64,000 nucleotides of DNA from Paenibacillus apiarius. Lineage in GTDB: Bacteria; Bacillota; Bacilli; Paenibacillales; Paenibacillaceae. A program made the position numbers and the translations under genes. Below the pieces are notes generated by a model. The model had not been told where the DNA came from and ran no database searches. It saw only the letters and a program-made list of their open reading frames with translations. The stretch lies in the NCBI RefSeq assembly GCF_017052585.1, contig NZ_JAFFHZ010000001.1:4216001-4280000 (forward strand), in the 5' to 3' direction. Shown in pieces: positions 7,515-15,649 of the stretch. The number at the start of each line of letters is the position of its first letter. Within the stretch, counting starts at the first letter, position 1.

Positions 7515-9026
7515 ATGAATTACGATGTTATTGTAGTAGGCGGAGGACCGGTAGGCATGATGTTGGCATCGGAACTGGCTTTGGCTGAAGTGAAAGTGTG
7601 CATCCTGGAGCGTTTGAAAGATACCACTCCATATTCTCGTGCCCTCACTCTTCATCCTCGAACATTGGAAATTATGGATATGCGAGGATTGAAACAAAAA
7701 TTATTGAGCAAAGGGAAACCGCTCCCTACTGGACATTTTGCGGCACTGGATTGCCGTCTTAATTTCTCGGAATTGGACTCATCCTCCAATTACACACTTG
7801 TTATTCCTCAATATGACACGGAGAAAGTACTGGAAGAATGGGCCAAAAATCTTGGTGTGGAGTTACGACGAGAAGAAGAGGTTATATCCGTCCGGCAAGA
7901 TGAGAAAGAGGTCGAGATAGTTGCAGTTGGTCCCAAAGGTGAATCCAGACTGACGGCAGAATATGTTGTTGGAGCAGACGGTGCAAGAAGCACGGTCAGA
8001 AAACAGGCCGGTATCCCATTCACGGGAACTAACGAGACTTTCACTGCAATGCTTGGAGACGTCGTGTTGTCAAATCCTACAGAATCGAATGTGGTTTCTC
8101 ATTTCAGTGAGCAGGGTCTTGTTATGATTGTTCCCTTTACGTCCCAAATGCATCGGATAATCATGATAGACCGGGAGAGGATGGCAGTGCCAAAAGAAGA
8201 ACCAGTTACGATAGAGGAGTTGCGGTCTGGATTAATTCGTATTCTAGGAAGCGATCTAGGCATTTCTGAATCATACTGGCTATCCCGCTTTGGAAATGCG
8301 ACTCGGCAAGCGGAGAGCTATCGGGAGGGGAGGATTTTTCTCGCGGGGGATGCGGCACACATTCATCTTCCTGCTGGTGGACAGGGTCTGAACGTTGGTT
8401 TACAGGAAGCTATGAATATAGGGTGGAAGCTGGCAGCTAAGCTGAAGGGCAGGGCTCCGGATTGGCTACTGGATAGTTATCATCAGGAACGGTTTCCCAT
8501 TAATACGGCTTTGCTCCGAAATACAGAGATTCAAGCGTTGCTGATGACCGAATTCTCACCAAGAGTGCTAGCACTTCGCAGCATGATGTCTGAACTGCTT
8601 CAGATACCCAAGGCTAATCACCTTATTTCAGCCCAAATCTCAGCATTAGATGTTCGTTATACGCCGGATGCGTATTCACCACAACACGTGTTAAACGGTA
8701 GTCGCTTAACCGATTTAAAGTTGAGCCTGGAGAACCACACCACAAAGAATGCATACGAGTTGCTTCACTCCGGTTCATTTCTGTTACTTCACCTTGCTTC
8801 GGATGAACGTCTACTAAACGCTTCCATTGAATGGTCACAATACCCTCATCTTCAGTTTGTCTGCGCATCGCTTACCGGAGAAGCATCAGAATGGGACGAT
8901 GTCCATACGGCGTTGATTCGCCCGGATGGGTATATCGCATGGGCGGTTTCCCAACTGGCGACGGAGCATTTGGAAGTCATTAAGCAGGGAATTCGTCGCT
9001 GGTGCGGGGGGGACGATTTTTCATAA
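7515..9026 (+). CDS. FAD-dependent aromatic-hydroxylase-type monooxygenase
   Basis: The 503-residue protein is a class A flavin monooxygenase. It has the N-terminal FAD dinucleotide site (VIVVGGGPVGMMLASELALA, residues 6-25), the mid-protein YVVGADGARSTVR motif, and the second FAD motif FLAGDAAHIHLPAGGQGLN. Such enzymes hydroxylate phenolic or polyketide substrates, and close relatives include rifampicin- and tetracycline-inactivating oxygenases. The motif set is shared, so the substrate is unknown. It has a ribosome site AAGGAGCGG at about 7499-7507. Two operators lie about 180-220 bases upstream and a MarR-family gene follows 112 bases downstream, suggesting induction by an aromatic compound. 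Confidence 0.9.
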   Translation: MNYDVIVVGGGPVGMMLASELALAEVKVCILERLKDTTPYSRALTLHPRTLEIMDMRGLKQKLLSKGKPLPTGHFAALDCRLNFSELDSSSNYTLVIPQYDTEKVLEEWAKNLGVELRREEEVISVRQDEKEVEIVAVGPKGESRLTAEYVVGADGARSTVRKQAGIPFTGTNETFTAMLGDVVLSNPTESNVVSHFSEQGLVMIVPFTSQMHRIIMIDRERMAVPKEEPVTIEELRSGLIRILGSDLGISESYWLSRFGNATRQAESYREGRIFLAGDAAHIHLPAGGQGLNVGLQEAMNIGWKLAAKLKGRAPDWLLDSYHQERFPINTALLRNTEIQALLMTEFSPRVLALRSMMSELLQIPKANHLISAQISALDVRYTPDAYSPQHVLNGSRLTDLKLSLENHTTKNAYELLHSGSFLLLHLASDERLLNASIEWSQYPHLQFVCASLTGEASEWDDVHTALIRPDGYIAWAVSQLATEHLEVIKQGIRRWCGGDDFS

Positions 9027-9068
9027 AAACACGATGTCGAAGCAAGGAGGAACTGATATTTCCAATCG

Positions 9069-9100
9069 AATTGTTTTGCGTAAAACAATTGTTGTATAAT
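9069..9100 (+). promoter_or_regulatory. Promoter with overlapping autoregulatory operator of the marR gene
   Basis: A palindrome at 9069-9090 has perfect 9-bp arms, AATTGTTTT and AAAACAATT, around GCGT. A TATAAT follows at 9095-9100, so the palindrome covers the -35 region. The TTGTTT-N6-AAACAA core is the same as at 7290-7337. Confidence 0.75.
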
Positions 9101-9138
9101 AGGAGGAGATACGTACAAAGAGGAGTAGAAAATAACTG

Positions 9139-9624
9139 ATGCAAAATACAGATATTTCCAAACAGTGGATTTTAAAGCTTTTCCTTCAGCTCATCACACA
9201 ACAAGATATGAGAGAAAGTAAATTCATGGTCAGATTCGAAGAGCAGTTGAGAATAATCGAAGCTGAATTGAATGTAAAGTTAGATCTCATTTTATCTGAG
9301 ATTCATTTAATCGCATGTATTGGTGAATATGGACCGATTAACGTCACAATGATTTCTGAGAAGACTAATTTGACCAAGGGGTCTGTCACTAGAATAAGCA
9401 AAAAACTGTTGAAATTAGATCTTATTAAACGGCAGCAGCTTATTGATAATAAAAAGGAAGTATATTTTCGATTAACAGGAAAAGGAGAGAAACTGCACAA
9501 AATCCATAACCGTCTTCATCAGGAGATTGAACAGCGGTTTATGGTTTTTCTTGACAAGTATACACCCGAGCAGTTGGCTTTTTCCAGAGAGTTATTACAA
9601 GATCTGTTGGAATGGAATTATTGA
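9139..9624 (+). CDS. MarR-family transcriptional regulator
   Basis: The 161-residue protein has a MarR winged helix: LILSEIHLIACIGEYGPINV, the recognition helix MISEKTNLTKGSVTRISKKL, and the wing LIKRQQLIDNKKEVYFRLT. Long helices at both ends would form the dimer interface. It is probably a repressor that dissociates on binding a small phenolic ligand. It lies downstream of the FAD monooxygenase, and the same palindromic operator occurs before both genes, so I infer it represses itself and the monooxygenase. The Shine-Dalgarno (AGAGGAG) is rather far, about 12 bases, from the ATG. Confidence 0.9.
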   Translation: MQNTDISKQWILKLFLQLITQQDMRESKFMVRFEEQLRIIEAELNVKLDLILSEIHLIACIGEYGPINVTMISEKTNLTKGSVTRISKKLLKLDLIKRQQLIDNKKEVYFRLTGKGEKLHKIHNRLHQEIEQRFMVFLDKYTPEQLAFSRELLQDLLEWNY

Positions 9625-10309
9625 AGGTACGATAAATTGAAATAAAAAACTCATCTAACAGGATTTAATAGTGAGAGAAAAGAAGGCCAGCCAGCACATG
9701 AGGGAAAAAGTGTTAGGCTGGTTTCCCATGCGATTTACACAAATCCGGATAAAGTAATGTTGAAAAAAAGTGGACCTATTGTAAGGAAGGTAACGGATAA
9801 CATTTGCTCGGAAAAGAGCCGCTACGAATGGATGAGTGTCCTATCACTGACGAATGGGGGCTTGCTACTTACTGCACACTCTTGCAACTTCATTTGGGAA
9901 TAAGCTTTGCCTTCCAACTAGCACAACTCCGTTATCTAGGATTGAGCCAGGAGTTTTTAGCGATGTTGAGTCAACCTTGAGATATTTAGAGAATGAAGGT
10001 GAATACGAACATTCATTCGGCAGTAAGGTGTTTAGTCACCAGGGCGATTCTGGCAATGAGAGTTCGATCTATAAAATTGATTGAAGCATAGGAGCGTCTA
10101 GCCAAGGAAATTCGAAAAGCGTCTGAAAAGTTTCCGCATTTTAGTAAGTAAAGTTCGGTCCTTCTGGCAGCTAGCAAGCGATGTCAACAGCATTAATGTA
10201 TAATTGATGTAAACTTCAACAGAAACCATCGGCTGTGGGGATATTTGGCTAGTGTTTGATGGCTTAAATCTTAAGGGCAAAACCTCCAAAAAGAAGGAAG
10301 TGTTAAACA
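9625..10309. other. 685-base stretch with only short, unassigned reading frames
   Basis: No gene is convincing here. Overlapping short frames occur on the plus strand: 48 codons at 9757-9903, 58 codons from TTG 9804 to 9980 (containing ATYCTLLQLHLGISFAFQLA), and 76 codons at 9854-10084. The second looks protein-like and faintly resembles the N-terminal domain of Tn3-type transposases, but I would not rely on that. The most economical reading is a decayed mobile or accessory gene. Confidence 0.35.
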
Positions 10310-11017
10310 ATGAATTTAGAAATGGTTATGCAGGAGCTTGAAGCTCTTGGCAAGGAACGAACCAAGAAAATTTACGGATCCAATGGCGCGCACGAACCGC
10401 TTTTTGGCGTGGCTACAGGCGATATGAAGCCCATCTTCAAGAAAATTAAAAAAAATCAACCTTTGGCTGAGCAGCTTTACAACACAGGGAACTACGATGC
10501 AATGTACTTTGCCGGCATAATTGCAGACCCAAAAGCAATGACTGAAGCGGATTTTGAGCGTTGGATGGATGCGGCTTATTTTTATATGCTATCCGATTAT
10601 GTGGTTGCAGTAACCTTGGCAGAAACAGATATCGCACAAGAAGTTGCCGATAAATGGATTGCAAGCGGCGAGGAGCTGAGAATGTCAGCGGGCTGGAGTT
10701 GTTACTGCTGGCTTTTGGGTAATCGACCGGACGGTGAATTTTCCGAAAGCAAAATTGCTAATATGCTTGAAATTGTGGAAAATACGATTCACGATTCTCC
10801 CGAACGAACTAAATACGCTATGAATAATTTTATTTACACAGTGGGGGTATCCTATTTGCCGCTCCATGATAAGGCGGTCGAGACCGCAAAGACAGTAGGG
10901 CCAGTAGAAGTCAAACGGGACAAGACAAAAAGCAGGTTCCTACTCGCTTCCGAAAATATTCAAAAGGCAGTAGATAAAGGGCAACTTGGTTTTAAACGCA
11001 AATATGTAAGGTGCTAA
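10310..11017 (+). CDS. DNA alkylation repair (AlkD-like HEAT-repeat) protein
   Basis: The 235-residue protein matches the AlkD / DNA alkylation repair family of all-helical HEAT-like glycosylases. Features include GVATGDMKPIFKKIKKN near residues 34-50, FERWMDAAYFYMLSDYVVAV near 83-102, and a helical C-terminus. AlkD removes 3- or 7-methylpurines; this divergent member could instead be a non-catalytic DNA-binding relative. The start at 10310 follows AAGAAGGAAG. It stands alone in the AT-rich accessory region with no partner gene. Confidence 0.8.
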   Translation: MNLEMVMQELEALGKERTKKIYGSNGAHEPLFGVATGDMKPIFKKIKKNQPLAEQLYNTGNYDAMYFAGIIADPKAMTEADFERWMDAAYFYMLSDYVVAVTLAETDIAQEVADKWIASGEELRMSAGWSCYCWLLGNRPDGEFSESKIANMLEIVENTIHDSPERTKYAMNNFIYTVGVSYLPLHDKAVETAKTVGPVEVKRDKTKSRFLLASENIQKAVDKGQLGFKRKYVRC

Positions 11018-11338
11018 ACAATAGCCTCACCTCGCGAAGTGGCGGGGTTATCTGGACTTACCGTAGTCAAAGAAGTTGAATATTGTATTGGTTTCAAAGT
11101 GGTCTATTCAAATATCGACACTTGGTTGTAGGATGGTGAGGCATCGTAAAAGATTACAGCAACGAAAACATTGTTCCCGTTTCTGAAGATGTTCGCCGCA
11201 ATCACCTGGCCGAACAGGGAGTACATATTCGGCGCTAGCTCCAGGCGCAACGCTTCCTCGTTCGACCAAATGAGGTTAAAATAGATCGTATTCTTTATTA
11301 CGCTCCCTCGATACGATAGTTGAATAACACACATTGTG
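11018..11338. other. Intergenic region with a possible decayed minus-strand gene
   Basis: On the minus strand, about 65 codons ending at 11104 read like a real protein C-terminus (EALRLELAPNMYSLFGQVIA, then NVFVAVIFYDASPSYNQVSI). Upstream of about 11315 the frame continues but crosses a plus-strand terminator and promoter and stops looking like protein. I do not recognise a family. It is probably the remnant of a gene. Confidence 0.3.
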
Positions 11339-11366
11339 AGCAGGCTCTGAAGCCTGCTTATTTTTA
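11339..11366 (+). terminator. Intrinsic terminator
   Basis: AGCAGGCT (11339-11346), the loop CTGA, then AGCCTGCT (11351-11358) give a perfect 8-bp stem, followed by TATTTTTATT. It is oriented on the plus strand but lies more than 300 bases after the alkD-like gene, so the gene it once served may have decayed. Confidence 0.8.
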
Positions 11367-11390
11367 TTAACCTAACGGGCAGGATAACGC

Positions 11391-11418
11391 AACTTATCGT
11401 GTAAGTTTCGCGTATAAT
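11391..11418 (+). promoter_or_regulatory. Candidate promoter with dyad operator before the AraC gene
   Basis: TATAAT at 11413-11418 is preceded by a perfect 6-bp dyad, AACTTA-N5-TAAGTT, at 11391-11407 in the -35 region. It lies about 200 bases upstream of the AraC start codon. No clear -35 hexamer is visible, which fits a regulated promoter. Confidence 0.4.
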
Positions 11419-11615
11419 AAATGGGATAAAATGTAATTTAGATGGACTTTTATGAAAGCAAGAAGAGTGTTCATCACCTTTGTCACCGATTTCGTCTCGC
11501 AATTGGTATAGCCCGGCCGATCCCGAACAAATAGCGGCCAGGCTGACACCTCGAGGAATAGATGTATCTTTTGGCATTATTGAAAGTAACCCAGATAGGA
11601 AGCAGGTGTAGTACA

Positions 11616-12443
11616 ATGATAGATTTGGATAAATTAGCCGAGATATTTGCTAGTGGTTCCTGTGATATAGAAGATGCCTACCGTTTAGTCATCCAGCCGA
11701 AAAGTATATTGCGTGACTTTAGGACCGTAAGGCATGGATTTCTTTTTACCATTCGTGGAGAAGCTAAAATGTGTGTGAACGGAACTGTCTACGAATTACT
11801 TCCAGGATCCGTATTTCATGCGGCTCCAGGCATGCAACTGGACTCCCAAGTTATAGGACAATCAGAGTTCGAGTACTATTCACTTTTTTATCGATTGGAC
11901 AAGTTAGGTGATGAAAATAGAGGTCATGAATGCGACTCTCATTTCAAGCTTGAACCTGGAGCAAATCCGAGAGTGATAGAATTACTGATCATGCTCCATC
12001 AGAATGCCCATACACTTGGAGGGATAGCGAAACTTCGTGTCAAGGAATTATTCTTAAGCATCGTGTATCAAGTTCTGGTGGGTTGCAGGTATCGGGAGAG
12101 TGGCAGTTTTCCAAGTAAAAGGGTGATAGAGGAGGCCATTGCATACATTAACGGGCATTATATGAATCCGTTGACACTCGACGTGTTAGCTGAGTTGCAT
12201 GCAATGAGTCCCAAACGCTTCTCATACTTCTTTCACAAATATACGGGGTTCCGTCCCATCGACTATGTCATTAATTATCGTATGGAAAGAGCGAGTGAAT
12301 TACTTAAAGCAGGCCAGTTTCCGATCCGCGATATTGCTGTCAGTGTCGGTTATGCCAATCAGCTATATTTCAGTAGAGTATTTAAAAAGAAATTCGGTGT
12401 GTCTCCCTCCGCATACACACATAAAATAGATAATCATAAATAA
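11616..12443 (+). CDS. AraC-family transcriptional regulator
   Basis: The 275-residue protein has an N-terminal cupin-like sensor half and a C-terminal AraC DNA-binding domain. The latter has two helix-turn-helix units (LTLDVLAELHAMSPKRFSYF and FPIRDIAVSVGYANQLYFSR) and the closing FKKKFGVSPSAYT. The start at 11616 follows AGGTG; an upstream in-frame ATG at 11562 lacks a good site. The Fur-box promoter and the LLM monooxygenase gene lie directly downstream. In Bacillus, AraC proteins of this shape sense sugars or siderophores. A role in iron-linked control of the next gene is inference. Confidence 0.88.
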   Translation: MIDLDKLAEIFASGSCDIEDAYRLVIQPKSILRDFRTVRHGFLFTIRGEAKMCVNGTVYELLPGSVFHAAPGMQLDSQVIGQSEFEYYSLFYRLDKLGDENRGHECDSHFKLEPGANPRVIELLIMLHQNAHTLGGIAKLRVKELFLSIVYQVLVGCRYRESGSFPSKRVIEEAIAYINGHYMNPLTLDVLAELHAMSPKRFSYFFHKYTGFRPIDYVINYRMERASELLKAGQFPIRDIAVSVGYANQLYFSRVFKKKFGVSPSAYTHKIDNHK

Positions 12444-12534
12444 CCACACAGCAAGCCTAGATTAGATAATCATACATATAGCATTCGCGATTTGTGTATT
12501 TGCATTTATATTCGTCCTTGCTACACTATATATT

Positions 12535-12553
12535 GATAATGAGAATCATTACT
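12535..12553 (+). promoter_or_regulatory. Fur box
   Basis: GATAATGAGAATCATTACT matches the 19-base Fur consensus GATAATGATAATCATTATC at 16 of 19 positions. It lies 160 bases upstream of the LLM monooxygenase start, in AT-rich promoter-like sequence. It predicts repression when iron is plentiful. Confidence 0.75.
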
Positions 12554-12713
12554 AATATTTCTAGGAACGCATTATGATCACTGGGGCGTTTGATGCCGTG
12601 GAGAGGCGTGAGTTATTGATGACCAATCGGTCTGCTTCGTCTTCTTGAACATGCACGGATCGGAGTATCTCCTAGGCGCAAAATTATTATTATATATAGA
12701 AAGGTTGATAGAA

Positions 12714-14018
12714 TTGACTACAAATAGACAATTATGTATTGGATTATCCTTATCCGCGACTTGGATGAAAGGAGTGGGCTGGCGGCGCCCAGACAGCGAT
12801 GTGGAAAAAATGGAGTCAATTGACTATTACATTGATTTGGCAAAAATGGCGGAGAAGGCAAAGCTCGATTTTCTTTTCAAGGCGGATTATCTTTATGTTA
12901 GCCCGCAGATGCTGGGCGATTCCGCTAATTTTGGCAGCCCAGACCCTACAATGATGTTTGCGGCGATTGCTCGTGAAACCGAGCGGATTGGACTGGTTAC
13001 AACTGTTTCCACCACTTTTAATCCACCGTATATTGTTGCAAGGCAGCTTCAGTCGTTGCATTGGCTCAGCAACGGACGTGCTGGCTGGAATATCGTAACT
13101 TCAATAGAAGGCGCAGAAAATTTCGGTGATTCACCTATGCCTTCACCGCAAGAAAGATATGCGAAAGCAATGGAATTTACGGATGTCGTACGCAAGCTCT
13201 GGGAAAGCTTCCCGAATGAAGCAATTGTGATTGACCGTGAGTCAGGTATCTTTTCTGATACGGATAAGGTTTCCTCCATTAATCATTCAGGTGAGTTTTT
13301 CAGTGTCCGGGGACCGCTTACTTTGCCTGCCCATAAATCGGGATCCATTCCTTTATTTCAAGCAGGCGCGTCAGATACAGGACGAAATTTTGCCTCTTCA
13401 GTAGCGGATGCTATTTTTGCGGCGATGCCAGACCTTGAGTCCGGAGTGGAATTGCGAAATGATTTGAGAAGAAGAGCCAAGGAACATGGACGCAATCCGG
13501 ACGCCATCAAAGTTTTGCCTGGATTATATTTTTTCTTGGCTGAAACTCGCGAGGAAGCGCATGAATTACATAGGGCTGCACACGCACATTTGAGTATGGA
13601 GCGCAGACATGCATCGCTCCAATCAGTGCTGGGCCTTGATTTAAGCAGCTTTGCTTTGGATCATCGCGTAACTGCCGATATGCTCCCCGATCCGAATCAG
13701 CCAGTCCGCAGCCGGACACATGCTGAGCTGTTGCGCCGGTATATTACAAACTATCAGCCTACAGTGGAAGAGGTATTGGCAAGGCCGGAGGTCGTCGGAT
13801 CTGCTCACTGGGTTTCTGTTGGAACGGTTGAAGACGTGTCGAACGATATTATTGAGCGATTTGAGGCTGGAGCGATTGACGGATTTATAGCTCTTCCAGG
13901 CGGCTCAGAACAATCGATGGAAATATTTTTTGAAAAACTGATGCCGCAGCTGGTTGAAAGAGGCTTGTTCAGAAGCGAATATGCAGGCTCGACTTTGAGG
14001 GCACATTTGAGTATTTAA
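12714..14018 (+). CDS. LLM-class flavin-dependent monooxygenase (NtaA/SnaA/DszA type)
   Basis: The protein, about 434 residues, is a TIM-barrel FMN-dependent monooxygenase of the nitrilotriacetate / desulfurisation branch. Family motifs include DYYIDLAKMAEKAKLDFLFK, ETERIGLVTTVSTTFNPPY, LSNGRAGWNIVTS and PLFQAGASDTGRNFAS. Members use FMNH2 from a partner reductase to oxidise sulphur or nitrogen compounds, including chelators and thioethers. I place the start at TTG 12714, with AAAGG nearby; an ATG at 12645 would add 23 non-homologous residues. A Fur box upstream suggests expression under iron limitation. No reductase gene is adjacent. Confidence 0.87.
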   Translation: MTTNRQLCIGLSLSATWMKGVGWRRPDSDVEKMESIDYYIDLAKMAEKAKLDFLFKADYLYVSPQMLGDSANFGSPDPTMMFAAIARETERIGLVTTVSTTFNPPYIVARQLQSLHWLSNGRAGWNIVTSIEGAENFGDSPMPSPQERYAKAMEFTDVVRKLWESFPNEAIVIDRESGIFSDTDKVSSINHSGEFFSVRGPLTLPAHKSGSIPLFQAGASDTGRNFASSVADAIFAAMPDLESGVELRNDLRRRAKEHGRNPDAIKVLPGLYFFLAETREEAHELHRAAHAHLSMERRHASLQSVLGLDLSSFALDHRVTADMLPDPNQPVRSRTHAELLRRYITNYQPTVEEVLARPEVVGSAHWVSVGTVEDVSNDIIERFEAGAIDGFIALPGGSEQSMEIFFEKLMPQLVERGLFRSEYAGSTLRAHLSI

Positions 14019-14041
14019 CATCTGATACTTATTAAAACATA

Positions 14042-14080
14042 GGACAGCCCTTCTAAGCTGAAAGCTTGGAGGGGCTGCCC
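14042..14080 (+). terminator. Probable terminator after the LLM monooxygenase
   Basis: A long imperfect hairpin, GGACAGCCCTTCTAAGCT against AGCTTGGAGGGGCTGCCC, has a GAA loop and is followed by AGTTTGTTTA. The T-run is weak but the stem is strong and the position is right. Confidence 0.6.
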
Positions 14081-14264
14081 AGTTTGTTTAAATAGGAAGC
14101 CGATGTTATCACCATAAAATTGTTGATTCGATGATGCCGCAATTAGATAATTATACATAATGATGTTATTGAATACACTCCGTTTAATCTCATATTATCC
14201 CCGTACATGAGATATCTTTCAGACTCTACTGCAAACATCTTCAAATTGAAAAATACTTTTCAAA

Positions 14265-14537
14265 TTAGTTTGGAGAGACTGTATCGCTTGCATTAAATCC
14301 AACTTTCCAAAGCTCCCAATTAACCTCAGCTGTCTCAATCGTGCCCTGTTCAACTGCAGTCTCAGCATACCCACTATAAGAAAGTTGGAGTTGATCAGTT
14401 TGCATGAACAGTAGTGCATATTTTGCTGGAAAAGTGTTTGGAATAGTTACTTCTTCGGGAGCAGAAGCAGGAGCGGGACCTAACACAACGGAGGCACCTA
14501 ACAATGCAGACAAAAACAATTTCTTCAATTGGTACAT
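14265..14537 (-). CDS. Small exported protein of unknown function
   Basis: The 90-residue product has a clear Sec signal peptide: KK at residues 5-6, the hydrophobic core LFLSALLGASVVLG, and an Ala-rich cleavage region PAPASA near residue 26. The mature part of about 64 residues has no motif I recognise. The start at 14537 follows GGGAG with short spacing; a TTG three codons later is also possible. It is divergent from the sigK region and has no partner gene. It could be a cell-wall or secreted factor. Confidence 0.55.
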   Translation of the reverse strand: MYQLKKLFLSALLGASVVLGPAPASAPEEVTIPNTFPAKYALLFMQTDQLQLSYSGYAETAVEQGTIETAEVNWELWKVGFNASDTVSPN

Positions 14538-14702
14538 ATTCTCCCGTTGGTTTATTTTGGAACCTTAATGAATCGTATTCTCCAGCGTGTCTCCAAAACG
14601 AGACTAACACCGTATATAGAACGATTAAGAGATGAACTTGACTTAAATCACCGGACTTTTAAAGCGATTCATTTTGTACATGCACTTCTAGGCCGCCGCC
14701 CA

Positions 14703-14710
14703 CATACAAT
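14703..14710 (+). promoter_or_regulatory. Sporulation sigma (SigE/SigK-type) -10 element before sigK
   Basis: CATACAAT at 14703-14710 agrees with the CATA(C/A)AAT-type -10 of mother-cell sigma factors and lies about 58 bases before the sigK start. The -35 is not distinct. Control by SigE and then SigK is established for sigK in Bacillus; its use here is inference. Confidence 0.45.
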
Positions 14711-14767
14711 GTATAACTGTGTTGGGATAAATACCGAACGTCGTCAGACTTCTGGAGGTGGCATGGC

Positions 14768-15475
14768 ATGACCGGATTGTTTGCGACGATTGTCTTGTTC
14801 ATCAAGCAATTGTCGCTCCTTGTGTCCTACGTAAAGAACAACGCCTTCCCGCAACCACTGGCCGAAGAGGATGAAATGAAGCATTTGCAGCTCATGGCAG
14901 CAGGCAACGCTCAGTCGCGCAACACGCTCATCGAACACAACCTCCGGCTTGTGGCACACATTGTGAAGAAATTTGACAACACTGGCGAAGATTTGGAAGA
15001 TTTGATTTCCATCGGCACGATCGGATTGATCAAAGCGATTGAAAGCTTTCAACCGAATAAAGGGACGAAGCTTGCGACGTTTGCCGCGCGCTGTATCGAA
15101 AATGAGATTCTGATGCATCTGCGTTCCTTGAAAAAGACACGCAAAGACGTGTCGCTCCACGACCCAATCGGGACCGATAAAGAGGGAAATGAAATTACGC
15201 TAATCGATATTCTTGGAACCGAAAGCGATGAAGTGGTTGAAAAGGTGCAGTTGAAAATCGAAAAGAGTAAAATATACCGCAATCTGGACATATTGGACGA
15301 ACGCGAGCAGGAGGTTATCCGGGGCCGCTTCGGTCTGGACGGGGGCGGGGACGAACGCACCCAGCGGGAGATTGCGAAGGAACTGGGCATTTCCCGCAGC
15401 TATGTGTCACGGATTGAGAAGAGGGCGCTTATGAAGCTGTATCATGAATTTTATAAAAATAAAGGCCAAATTTGA
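14768..15475 (+). CDS. sigK: RNA polymerase sigma-K factor (pro-sigma-K), late mother cell
   Basis: The 235-residue protein aligns throughout with pro-sigma-K. It has a hydrophobic pro-sequence (about residues 1-20, ending SLLVS) before [11 protein letters not shown], where SpoIVFB would cut. Region 2 reads [20 protein letters not shown] and [16 protein letters not shown], and region 4 reads [20 protein letters not shown]. It directs coat and mother-cell lysis genes at the end of sporulation. The gene is uninterrupted, without a skin element between the two halves. The ATG at 14768 follows GGAGGTGG. Confidence 0.96.
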   Translation: MTGLFATIVLFIKQLSLLVSYVKNNAFPQPLAEEDEMKHLQLMAAGNAQSRNTLIEHNLRLVAHIVKKFDNTGEDLEDLISIGTIGLIKAIESFQPNKGTKLATFAARCIENEILMHLRSLKKTRKDVSLHDPIGTDKEGNEITLIDILGTESDEVVEKVQLKIEKSKIYRNLDILDEREQEVIRGRFGLDGGGDERTQREIAKELGISRSYVSRIEKRALMKLYHEFYKNKGQI

Positions 15476-15568
15476 CCGGAATCCCCTGCCTGATACCAGG
15501 TGGCGGCGTCAGAGCGGGGCTTTCCATTTCTCAAACTGGCGCTTCCCGGCGGCTGCCTGATTCACATA

Positions 15569-15596
15569 TTGCTTAAGAATCGAAATTTGCTATAAT
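15569..15596 (+). promoter_or_regulatory. Sigma-A promoter of the CBM9-like gene
   Basis: TTGCTT (15569-15574) and TATAAT (15591-15596) are spaced by 16 bases, 54 bases before the start codon. Confidence 0.6.
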
Positions 15597-15649
15597 GGGG
15601 CAATAAATCGTAACAATCCACTTTGCTGCAACGAGGGGAGAACAACAAC

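Noticed and set aside
11104..11616. A full-length 170-codon minus-strand gene
   Set aside because: Only its last 65 or so codons look protein-like; the rest runs through a plus-strand terminator and promoter.
14529..14771. An 80-codon frame upstream of sigK
   Set aside because: It overlaps the sporulation-type promoter and the sigK ribosome site, and has no recognisable features.
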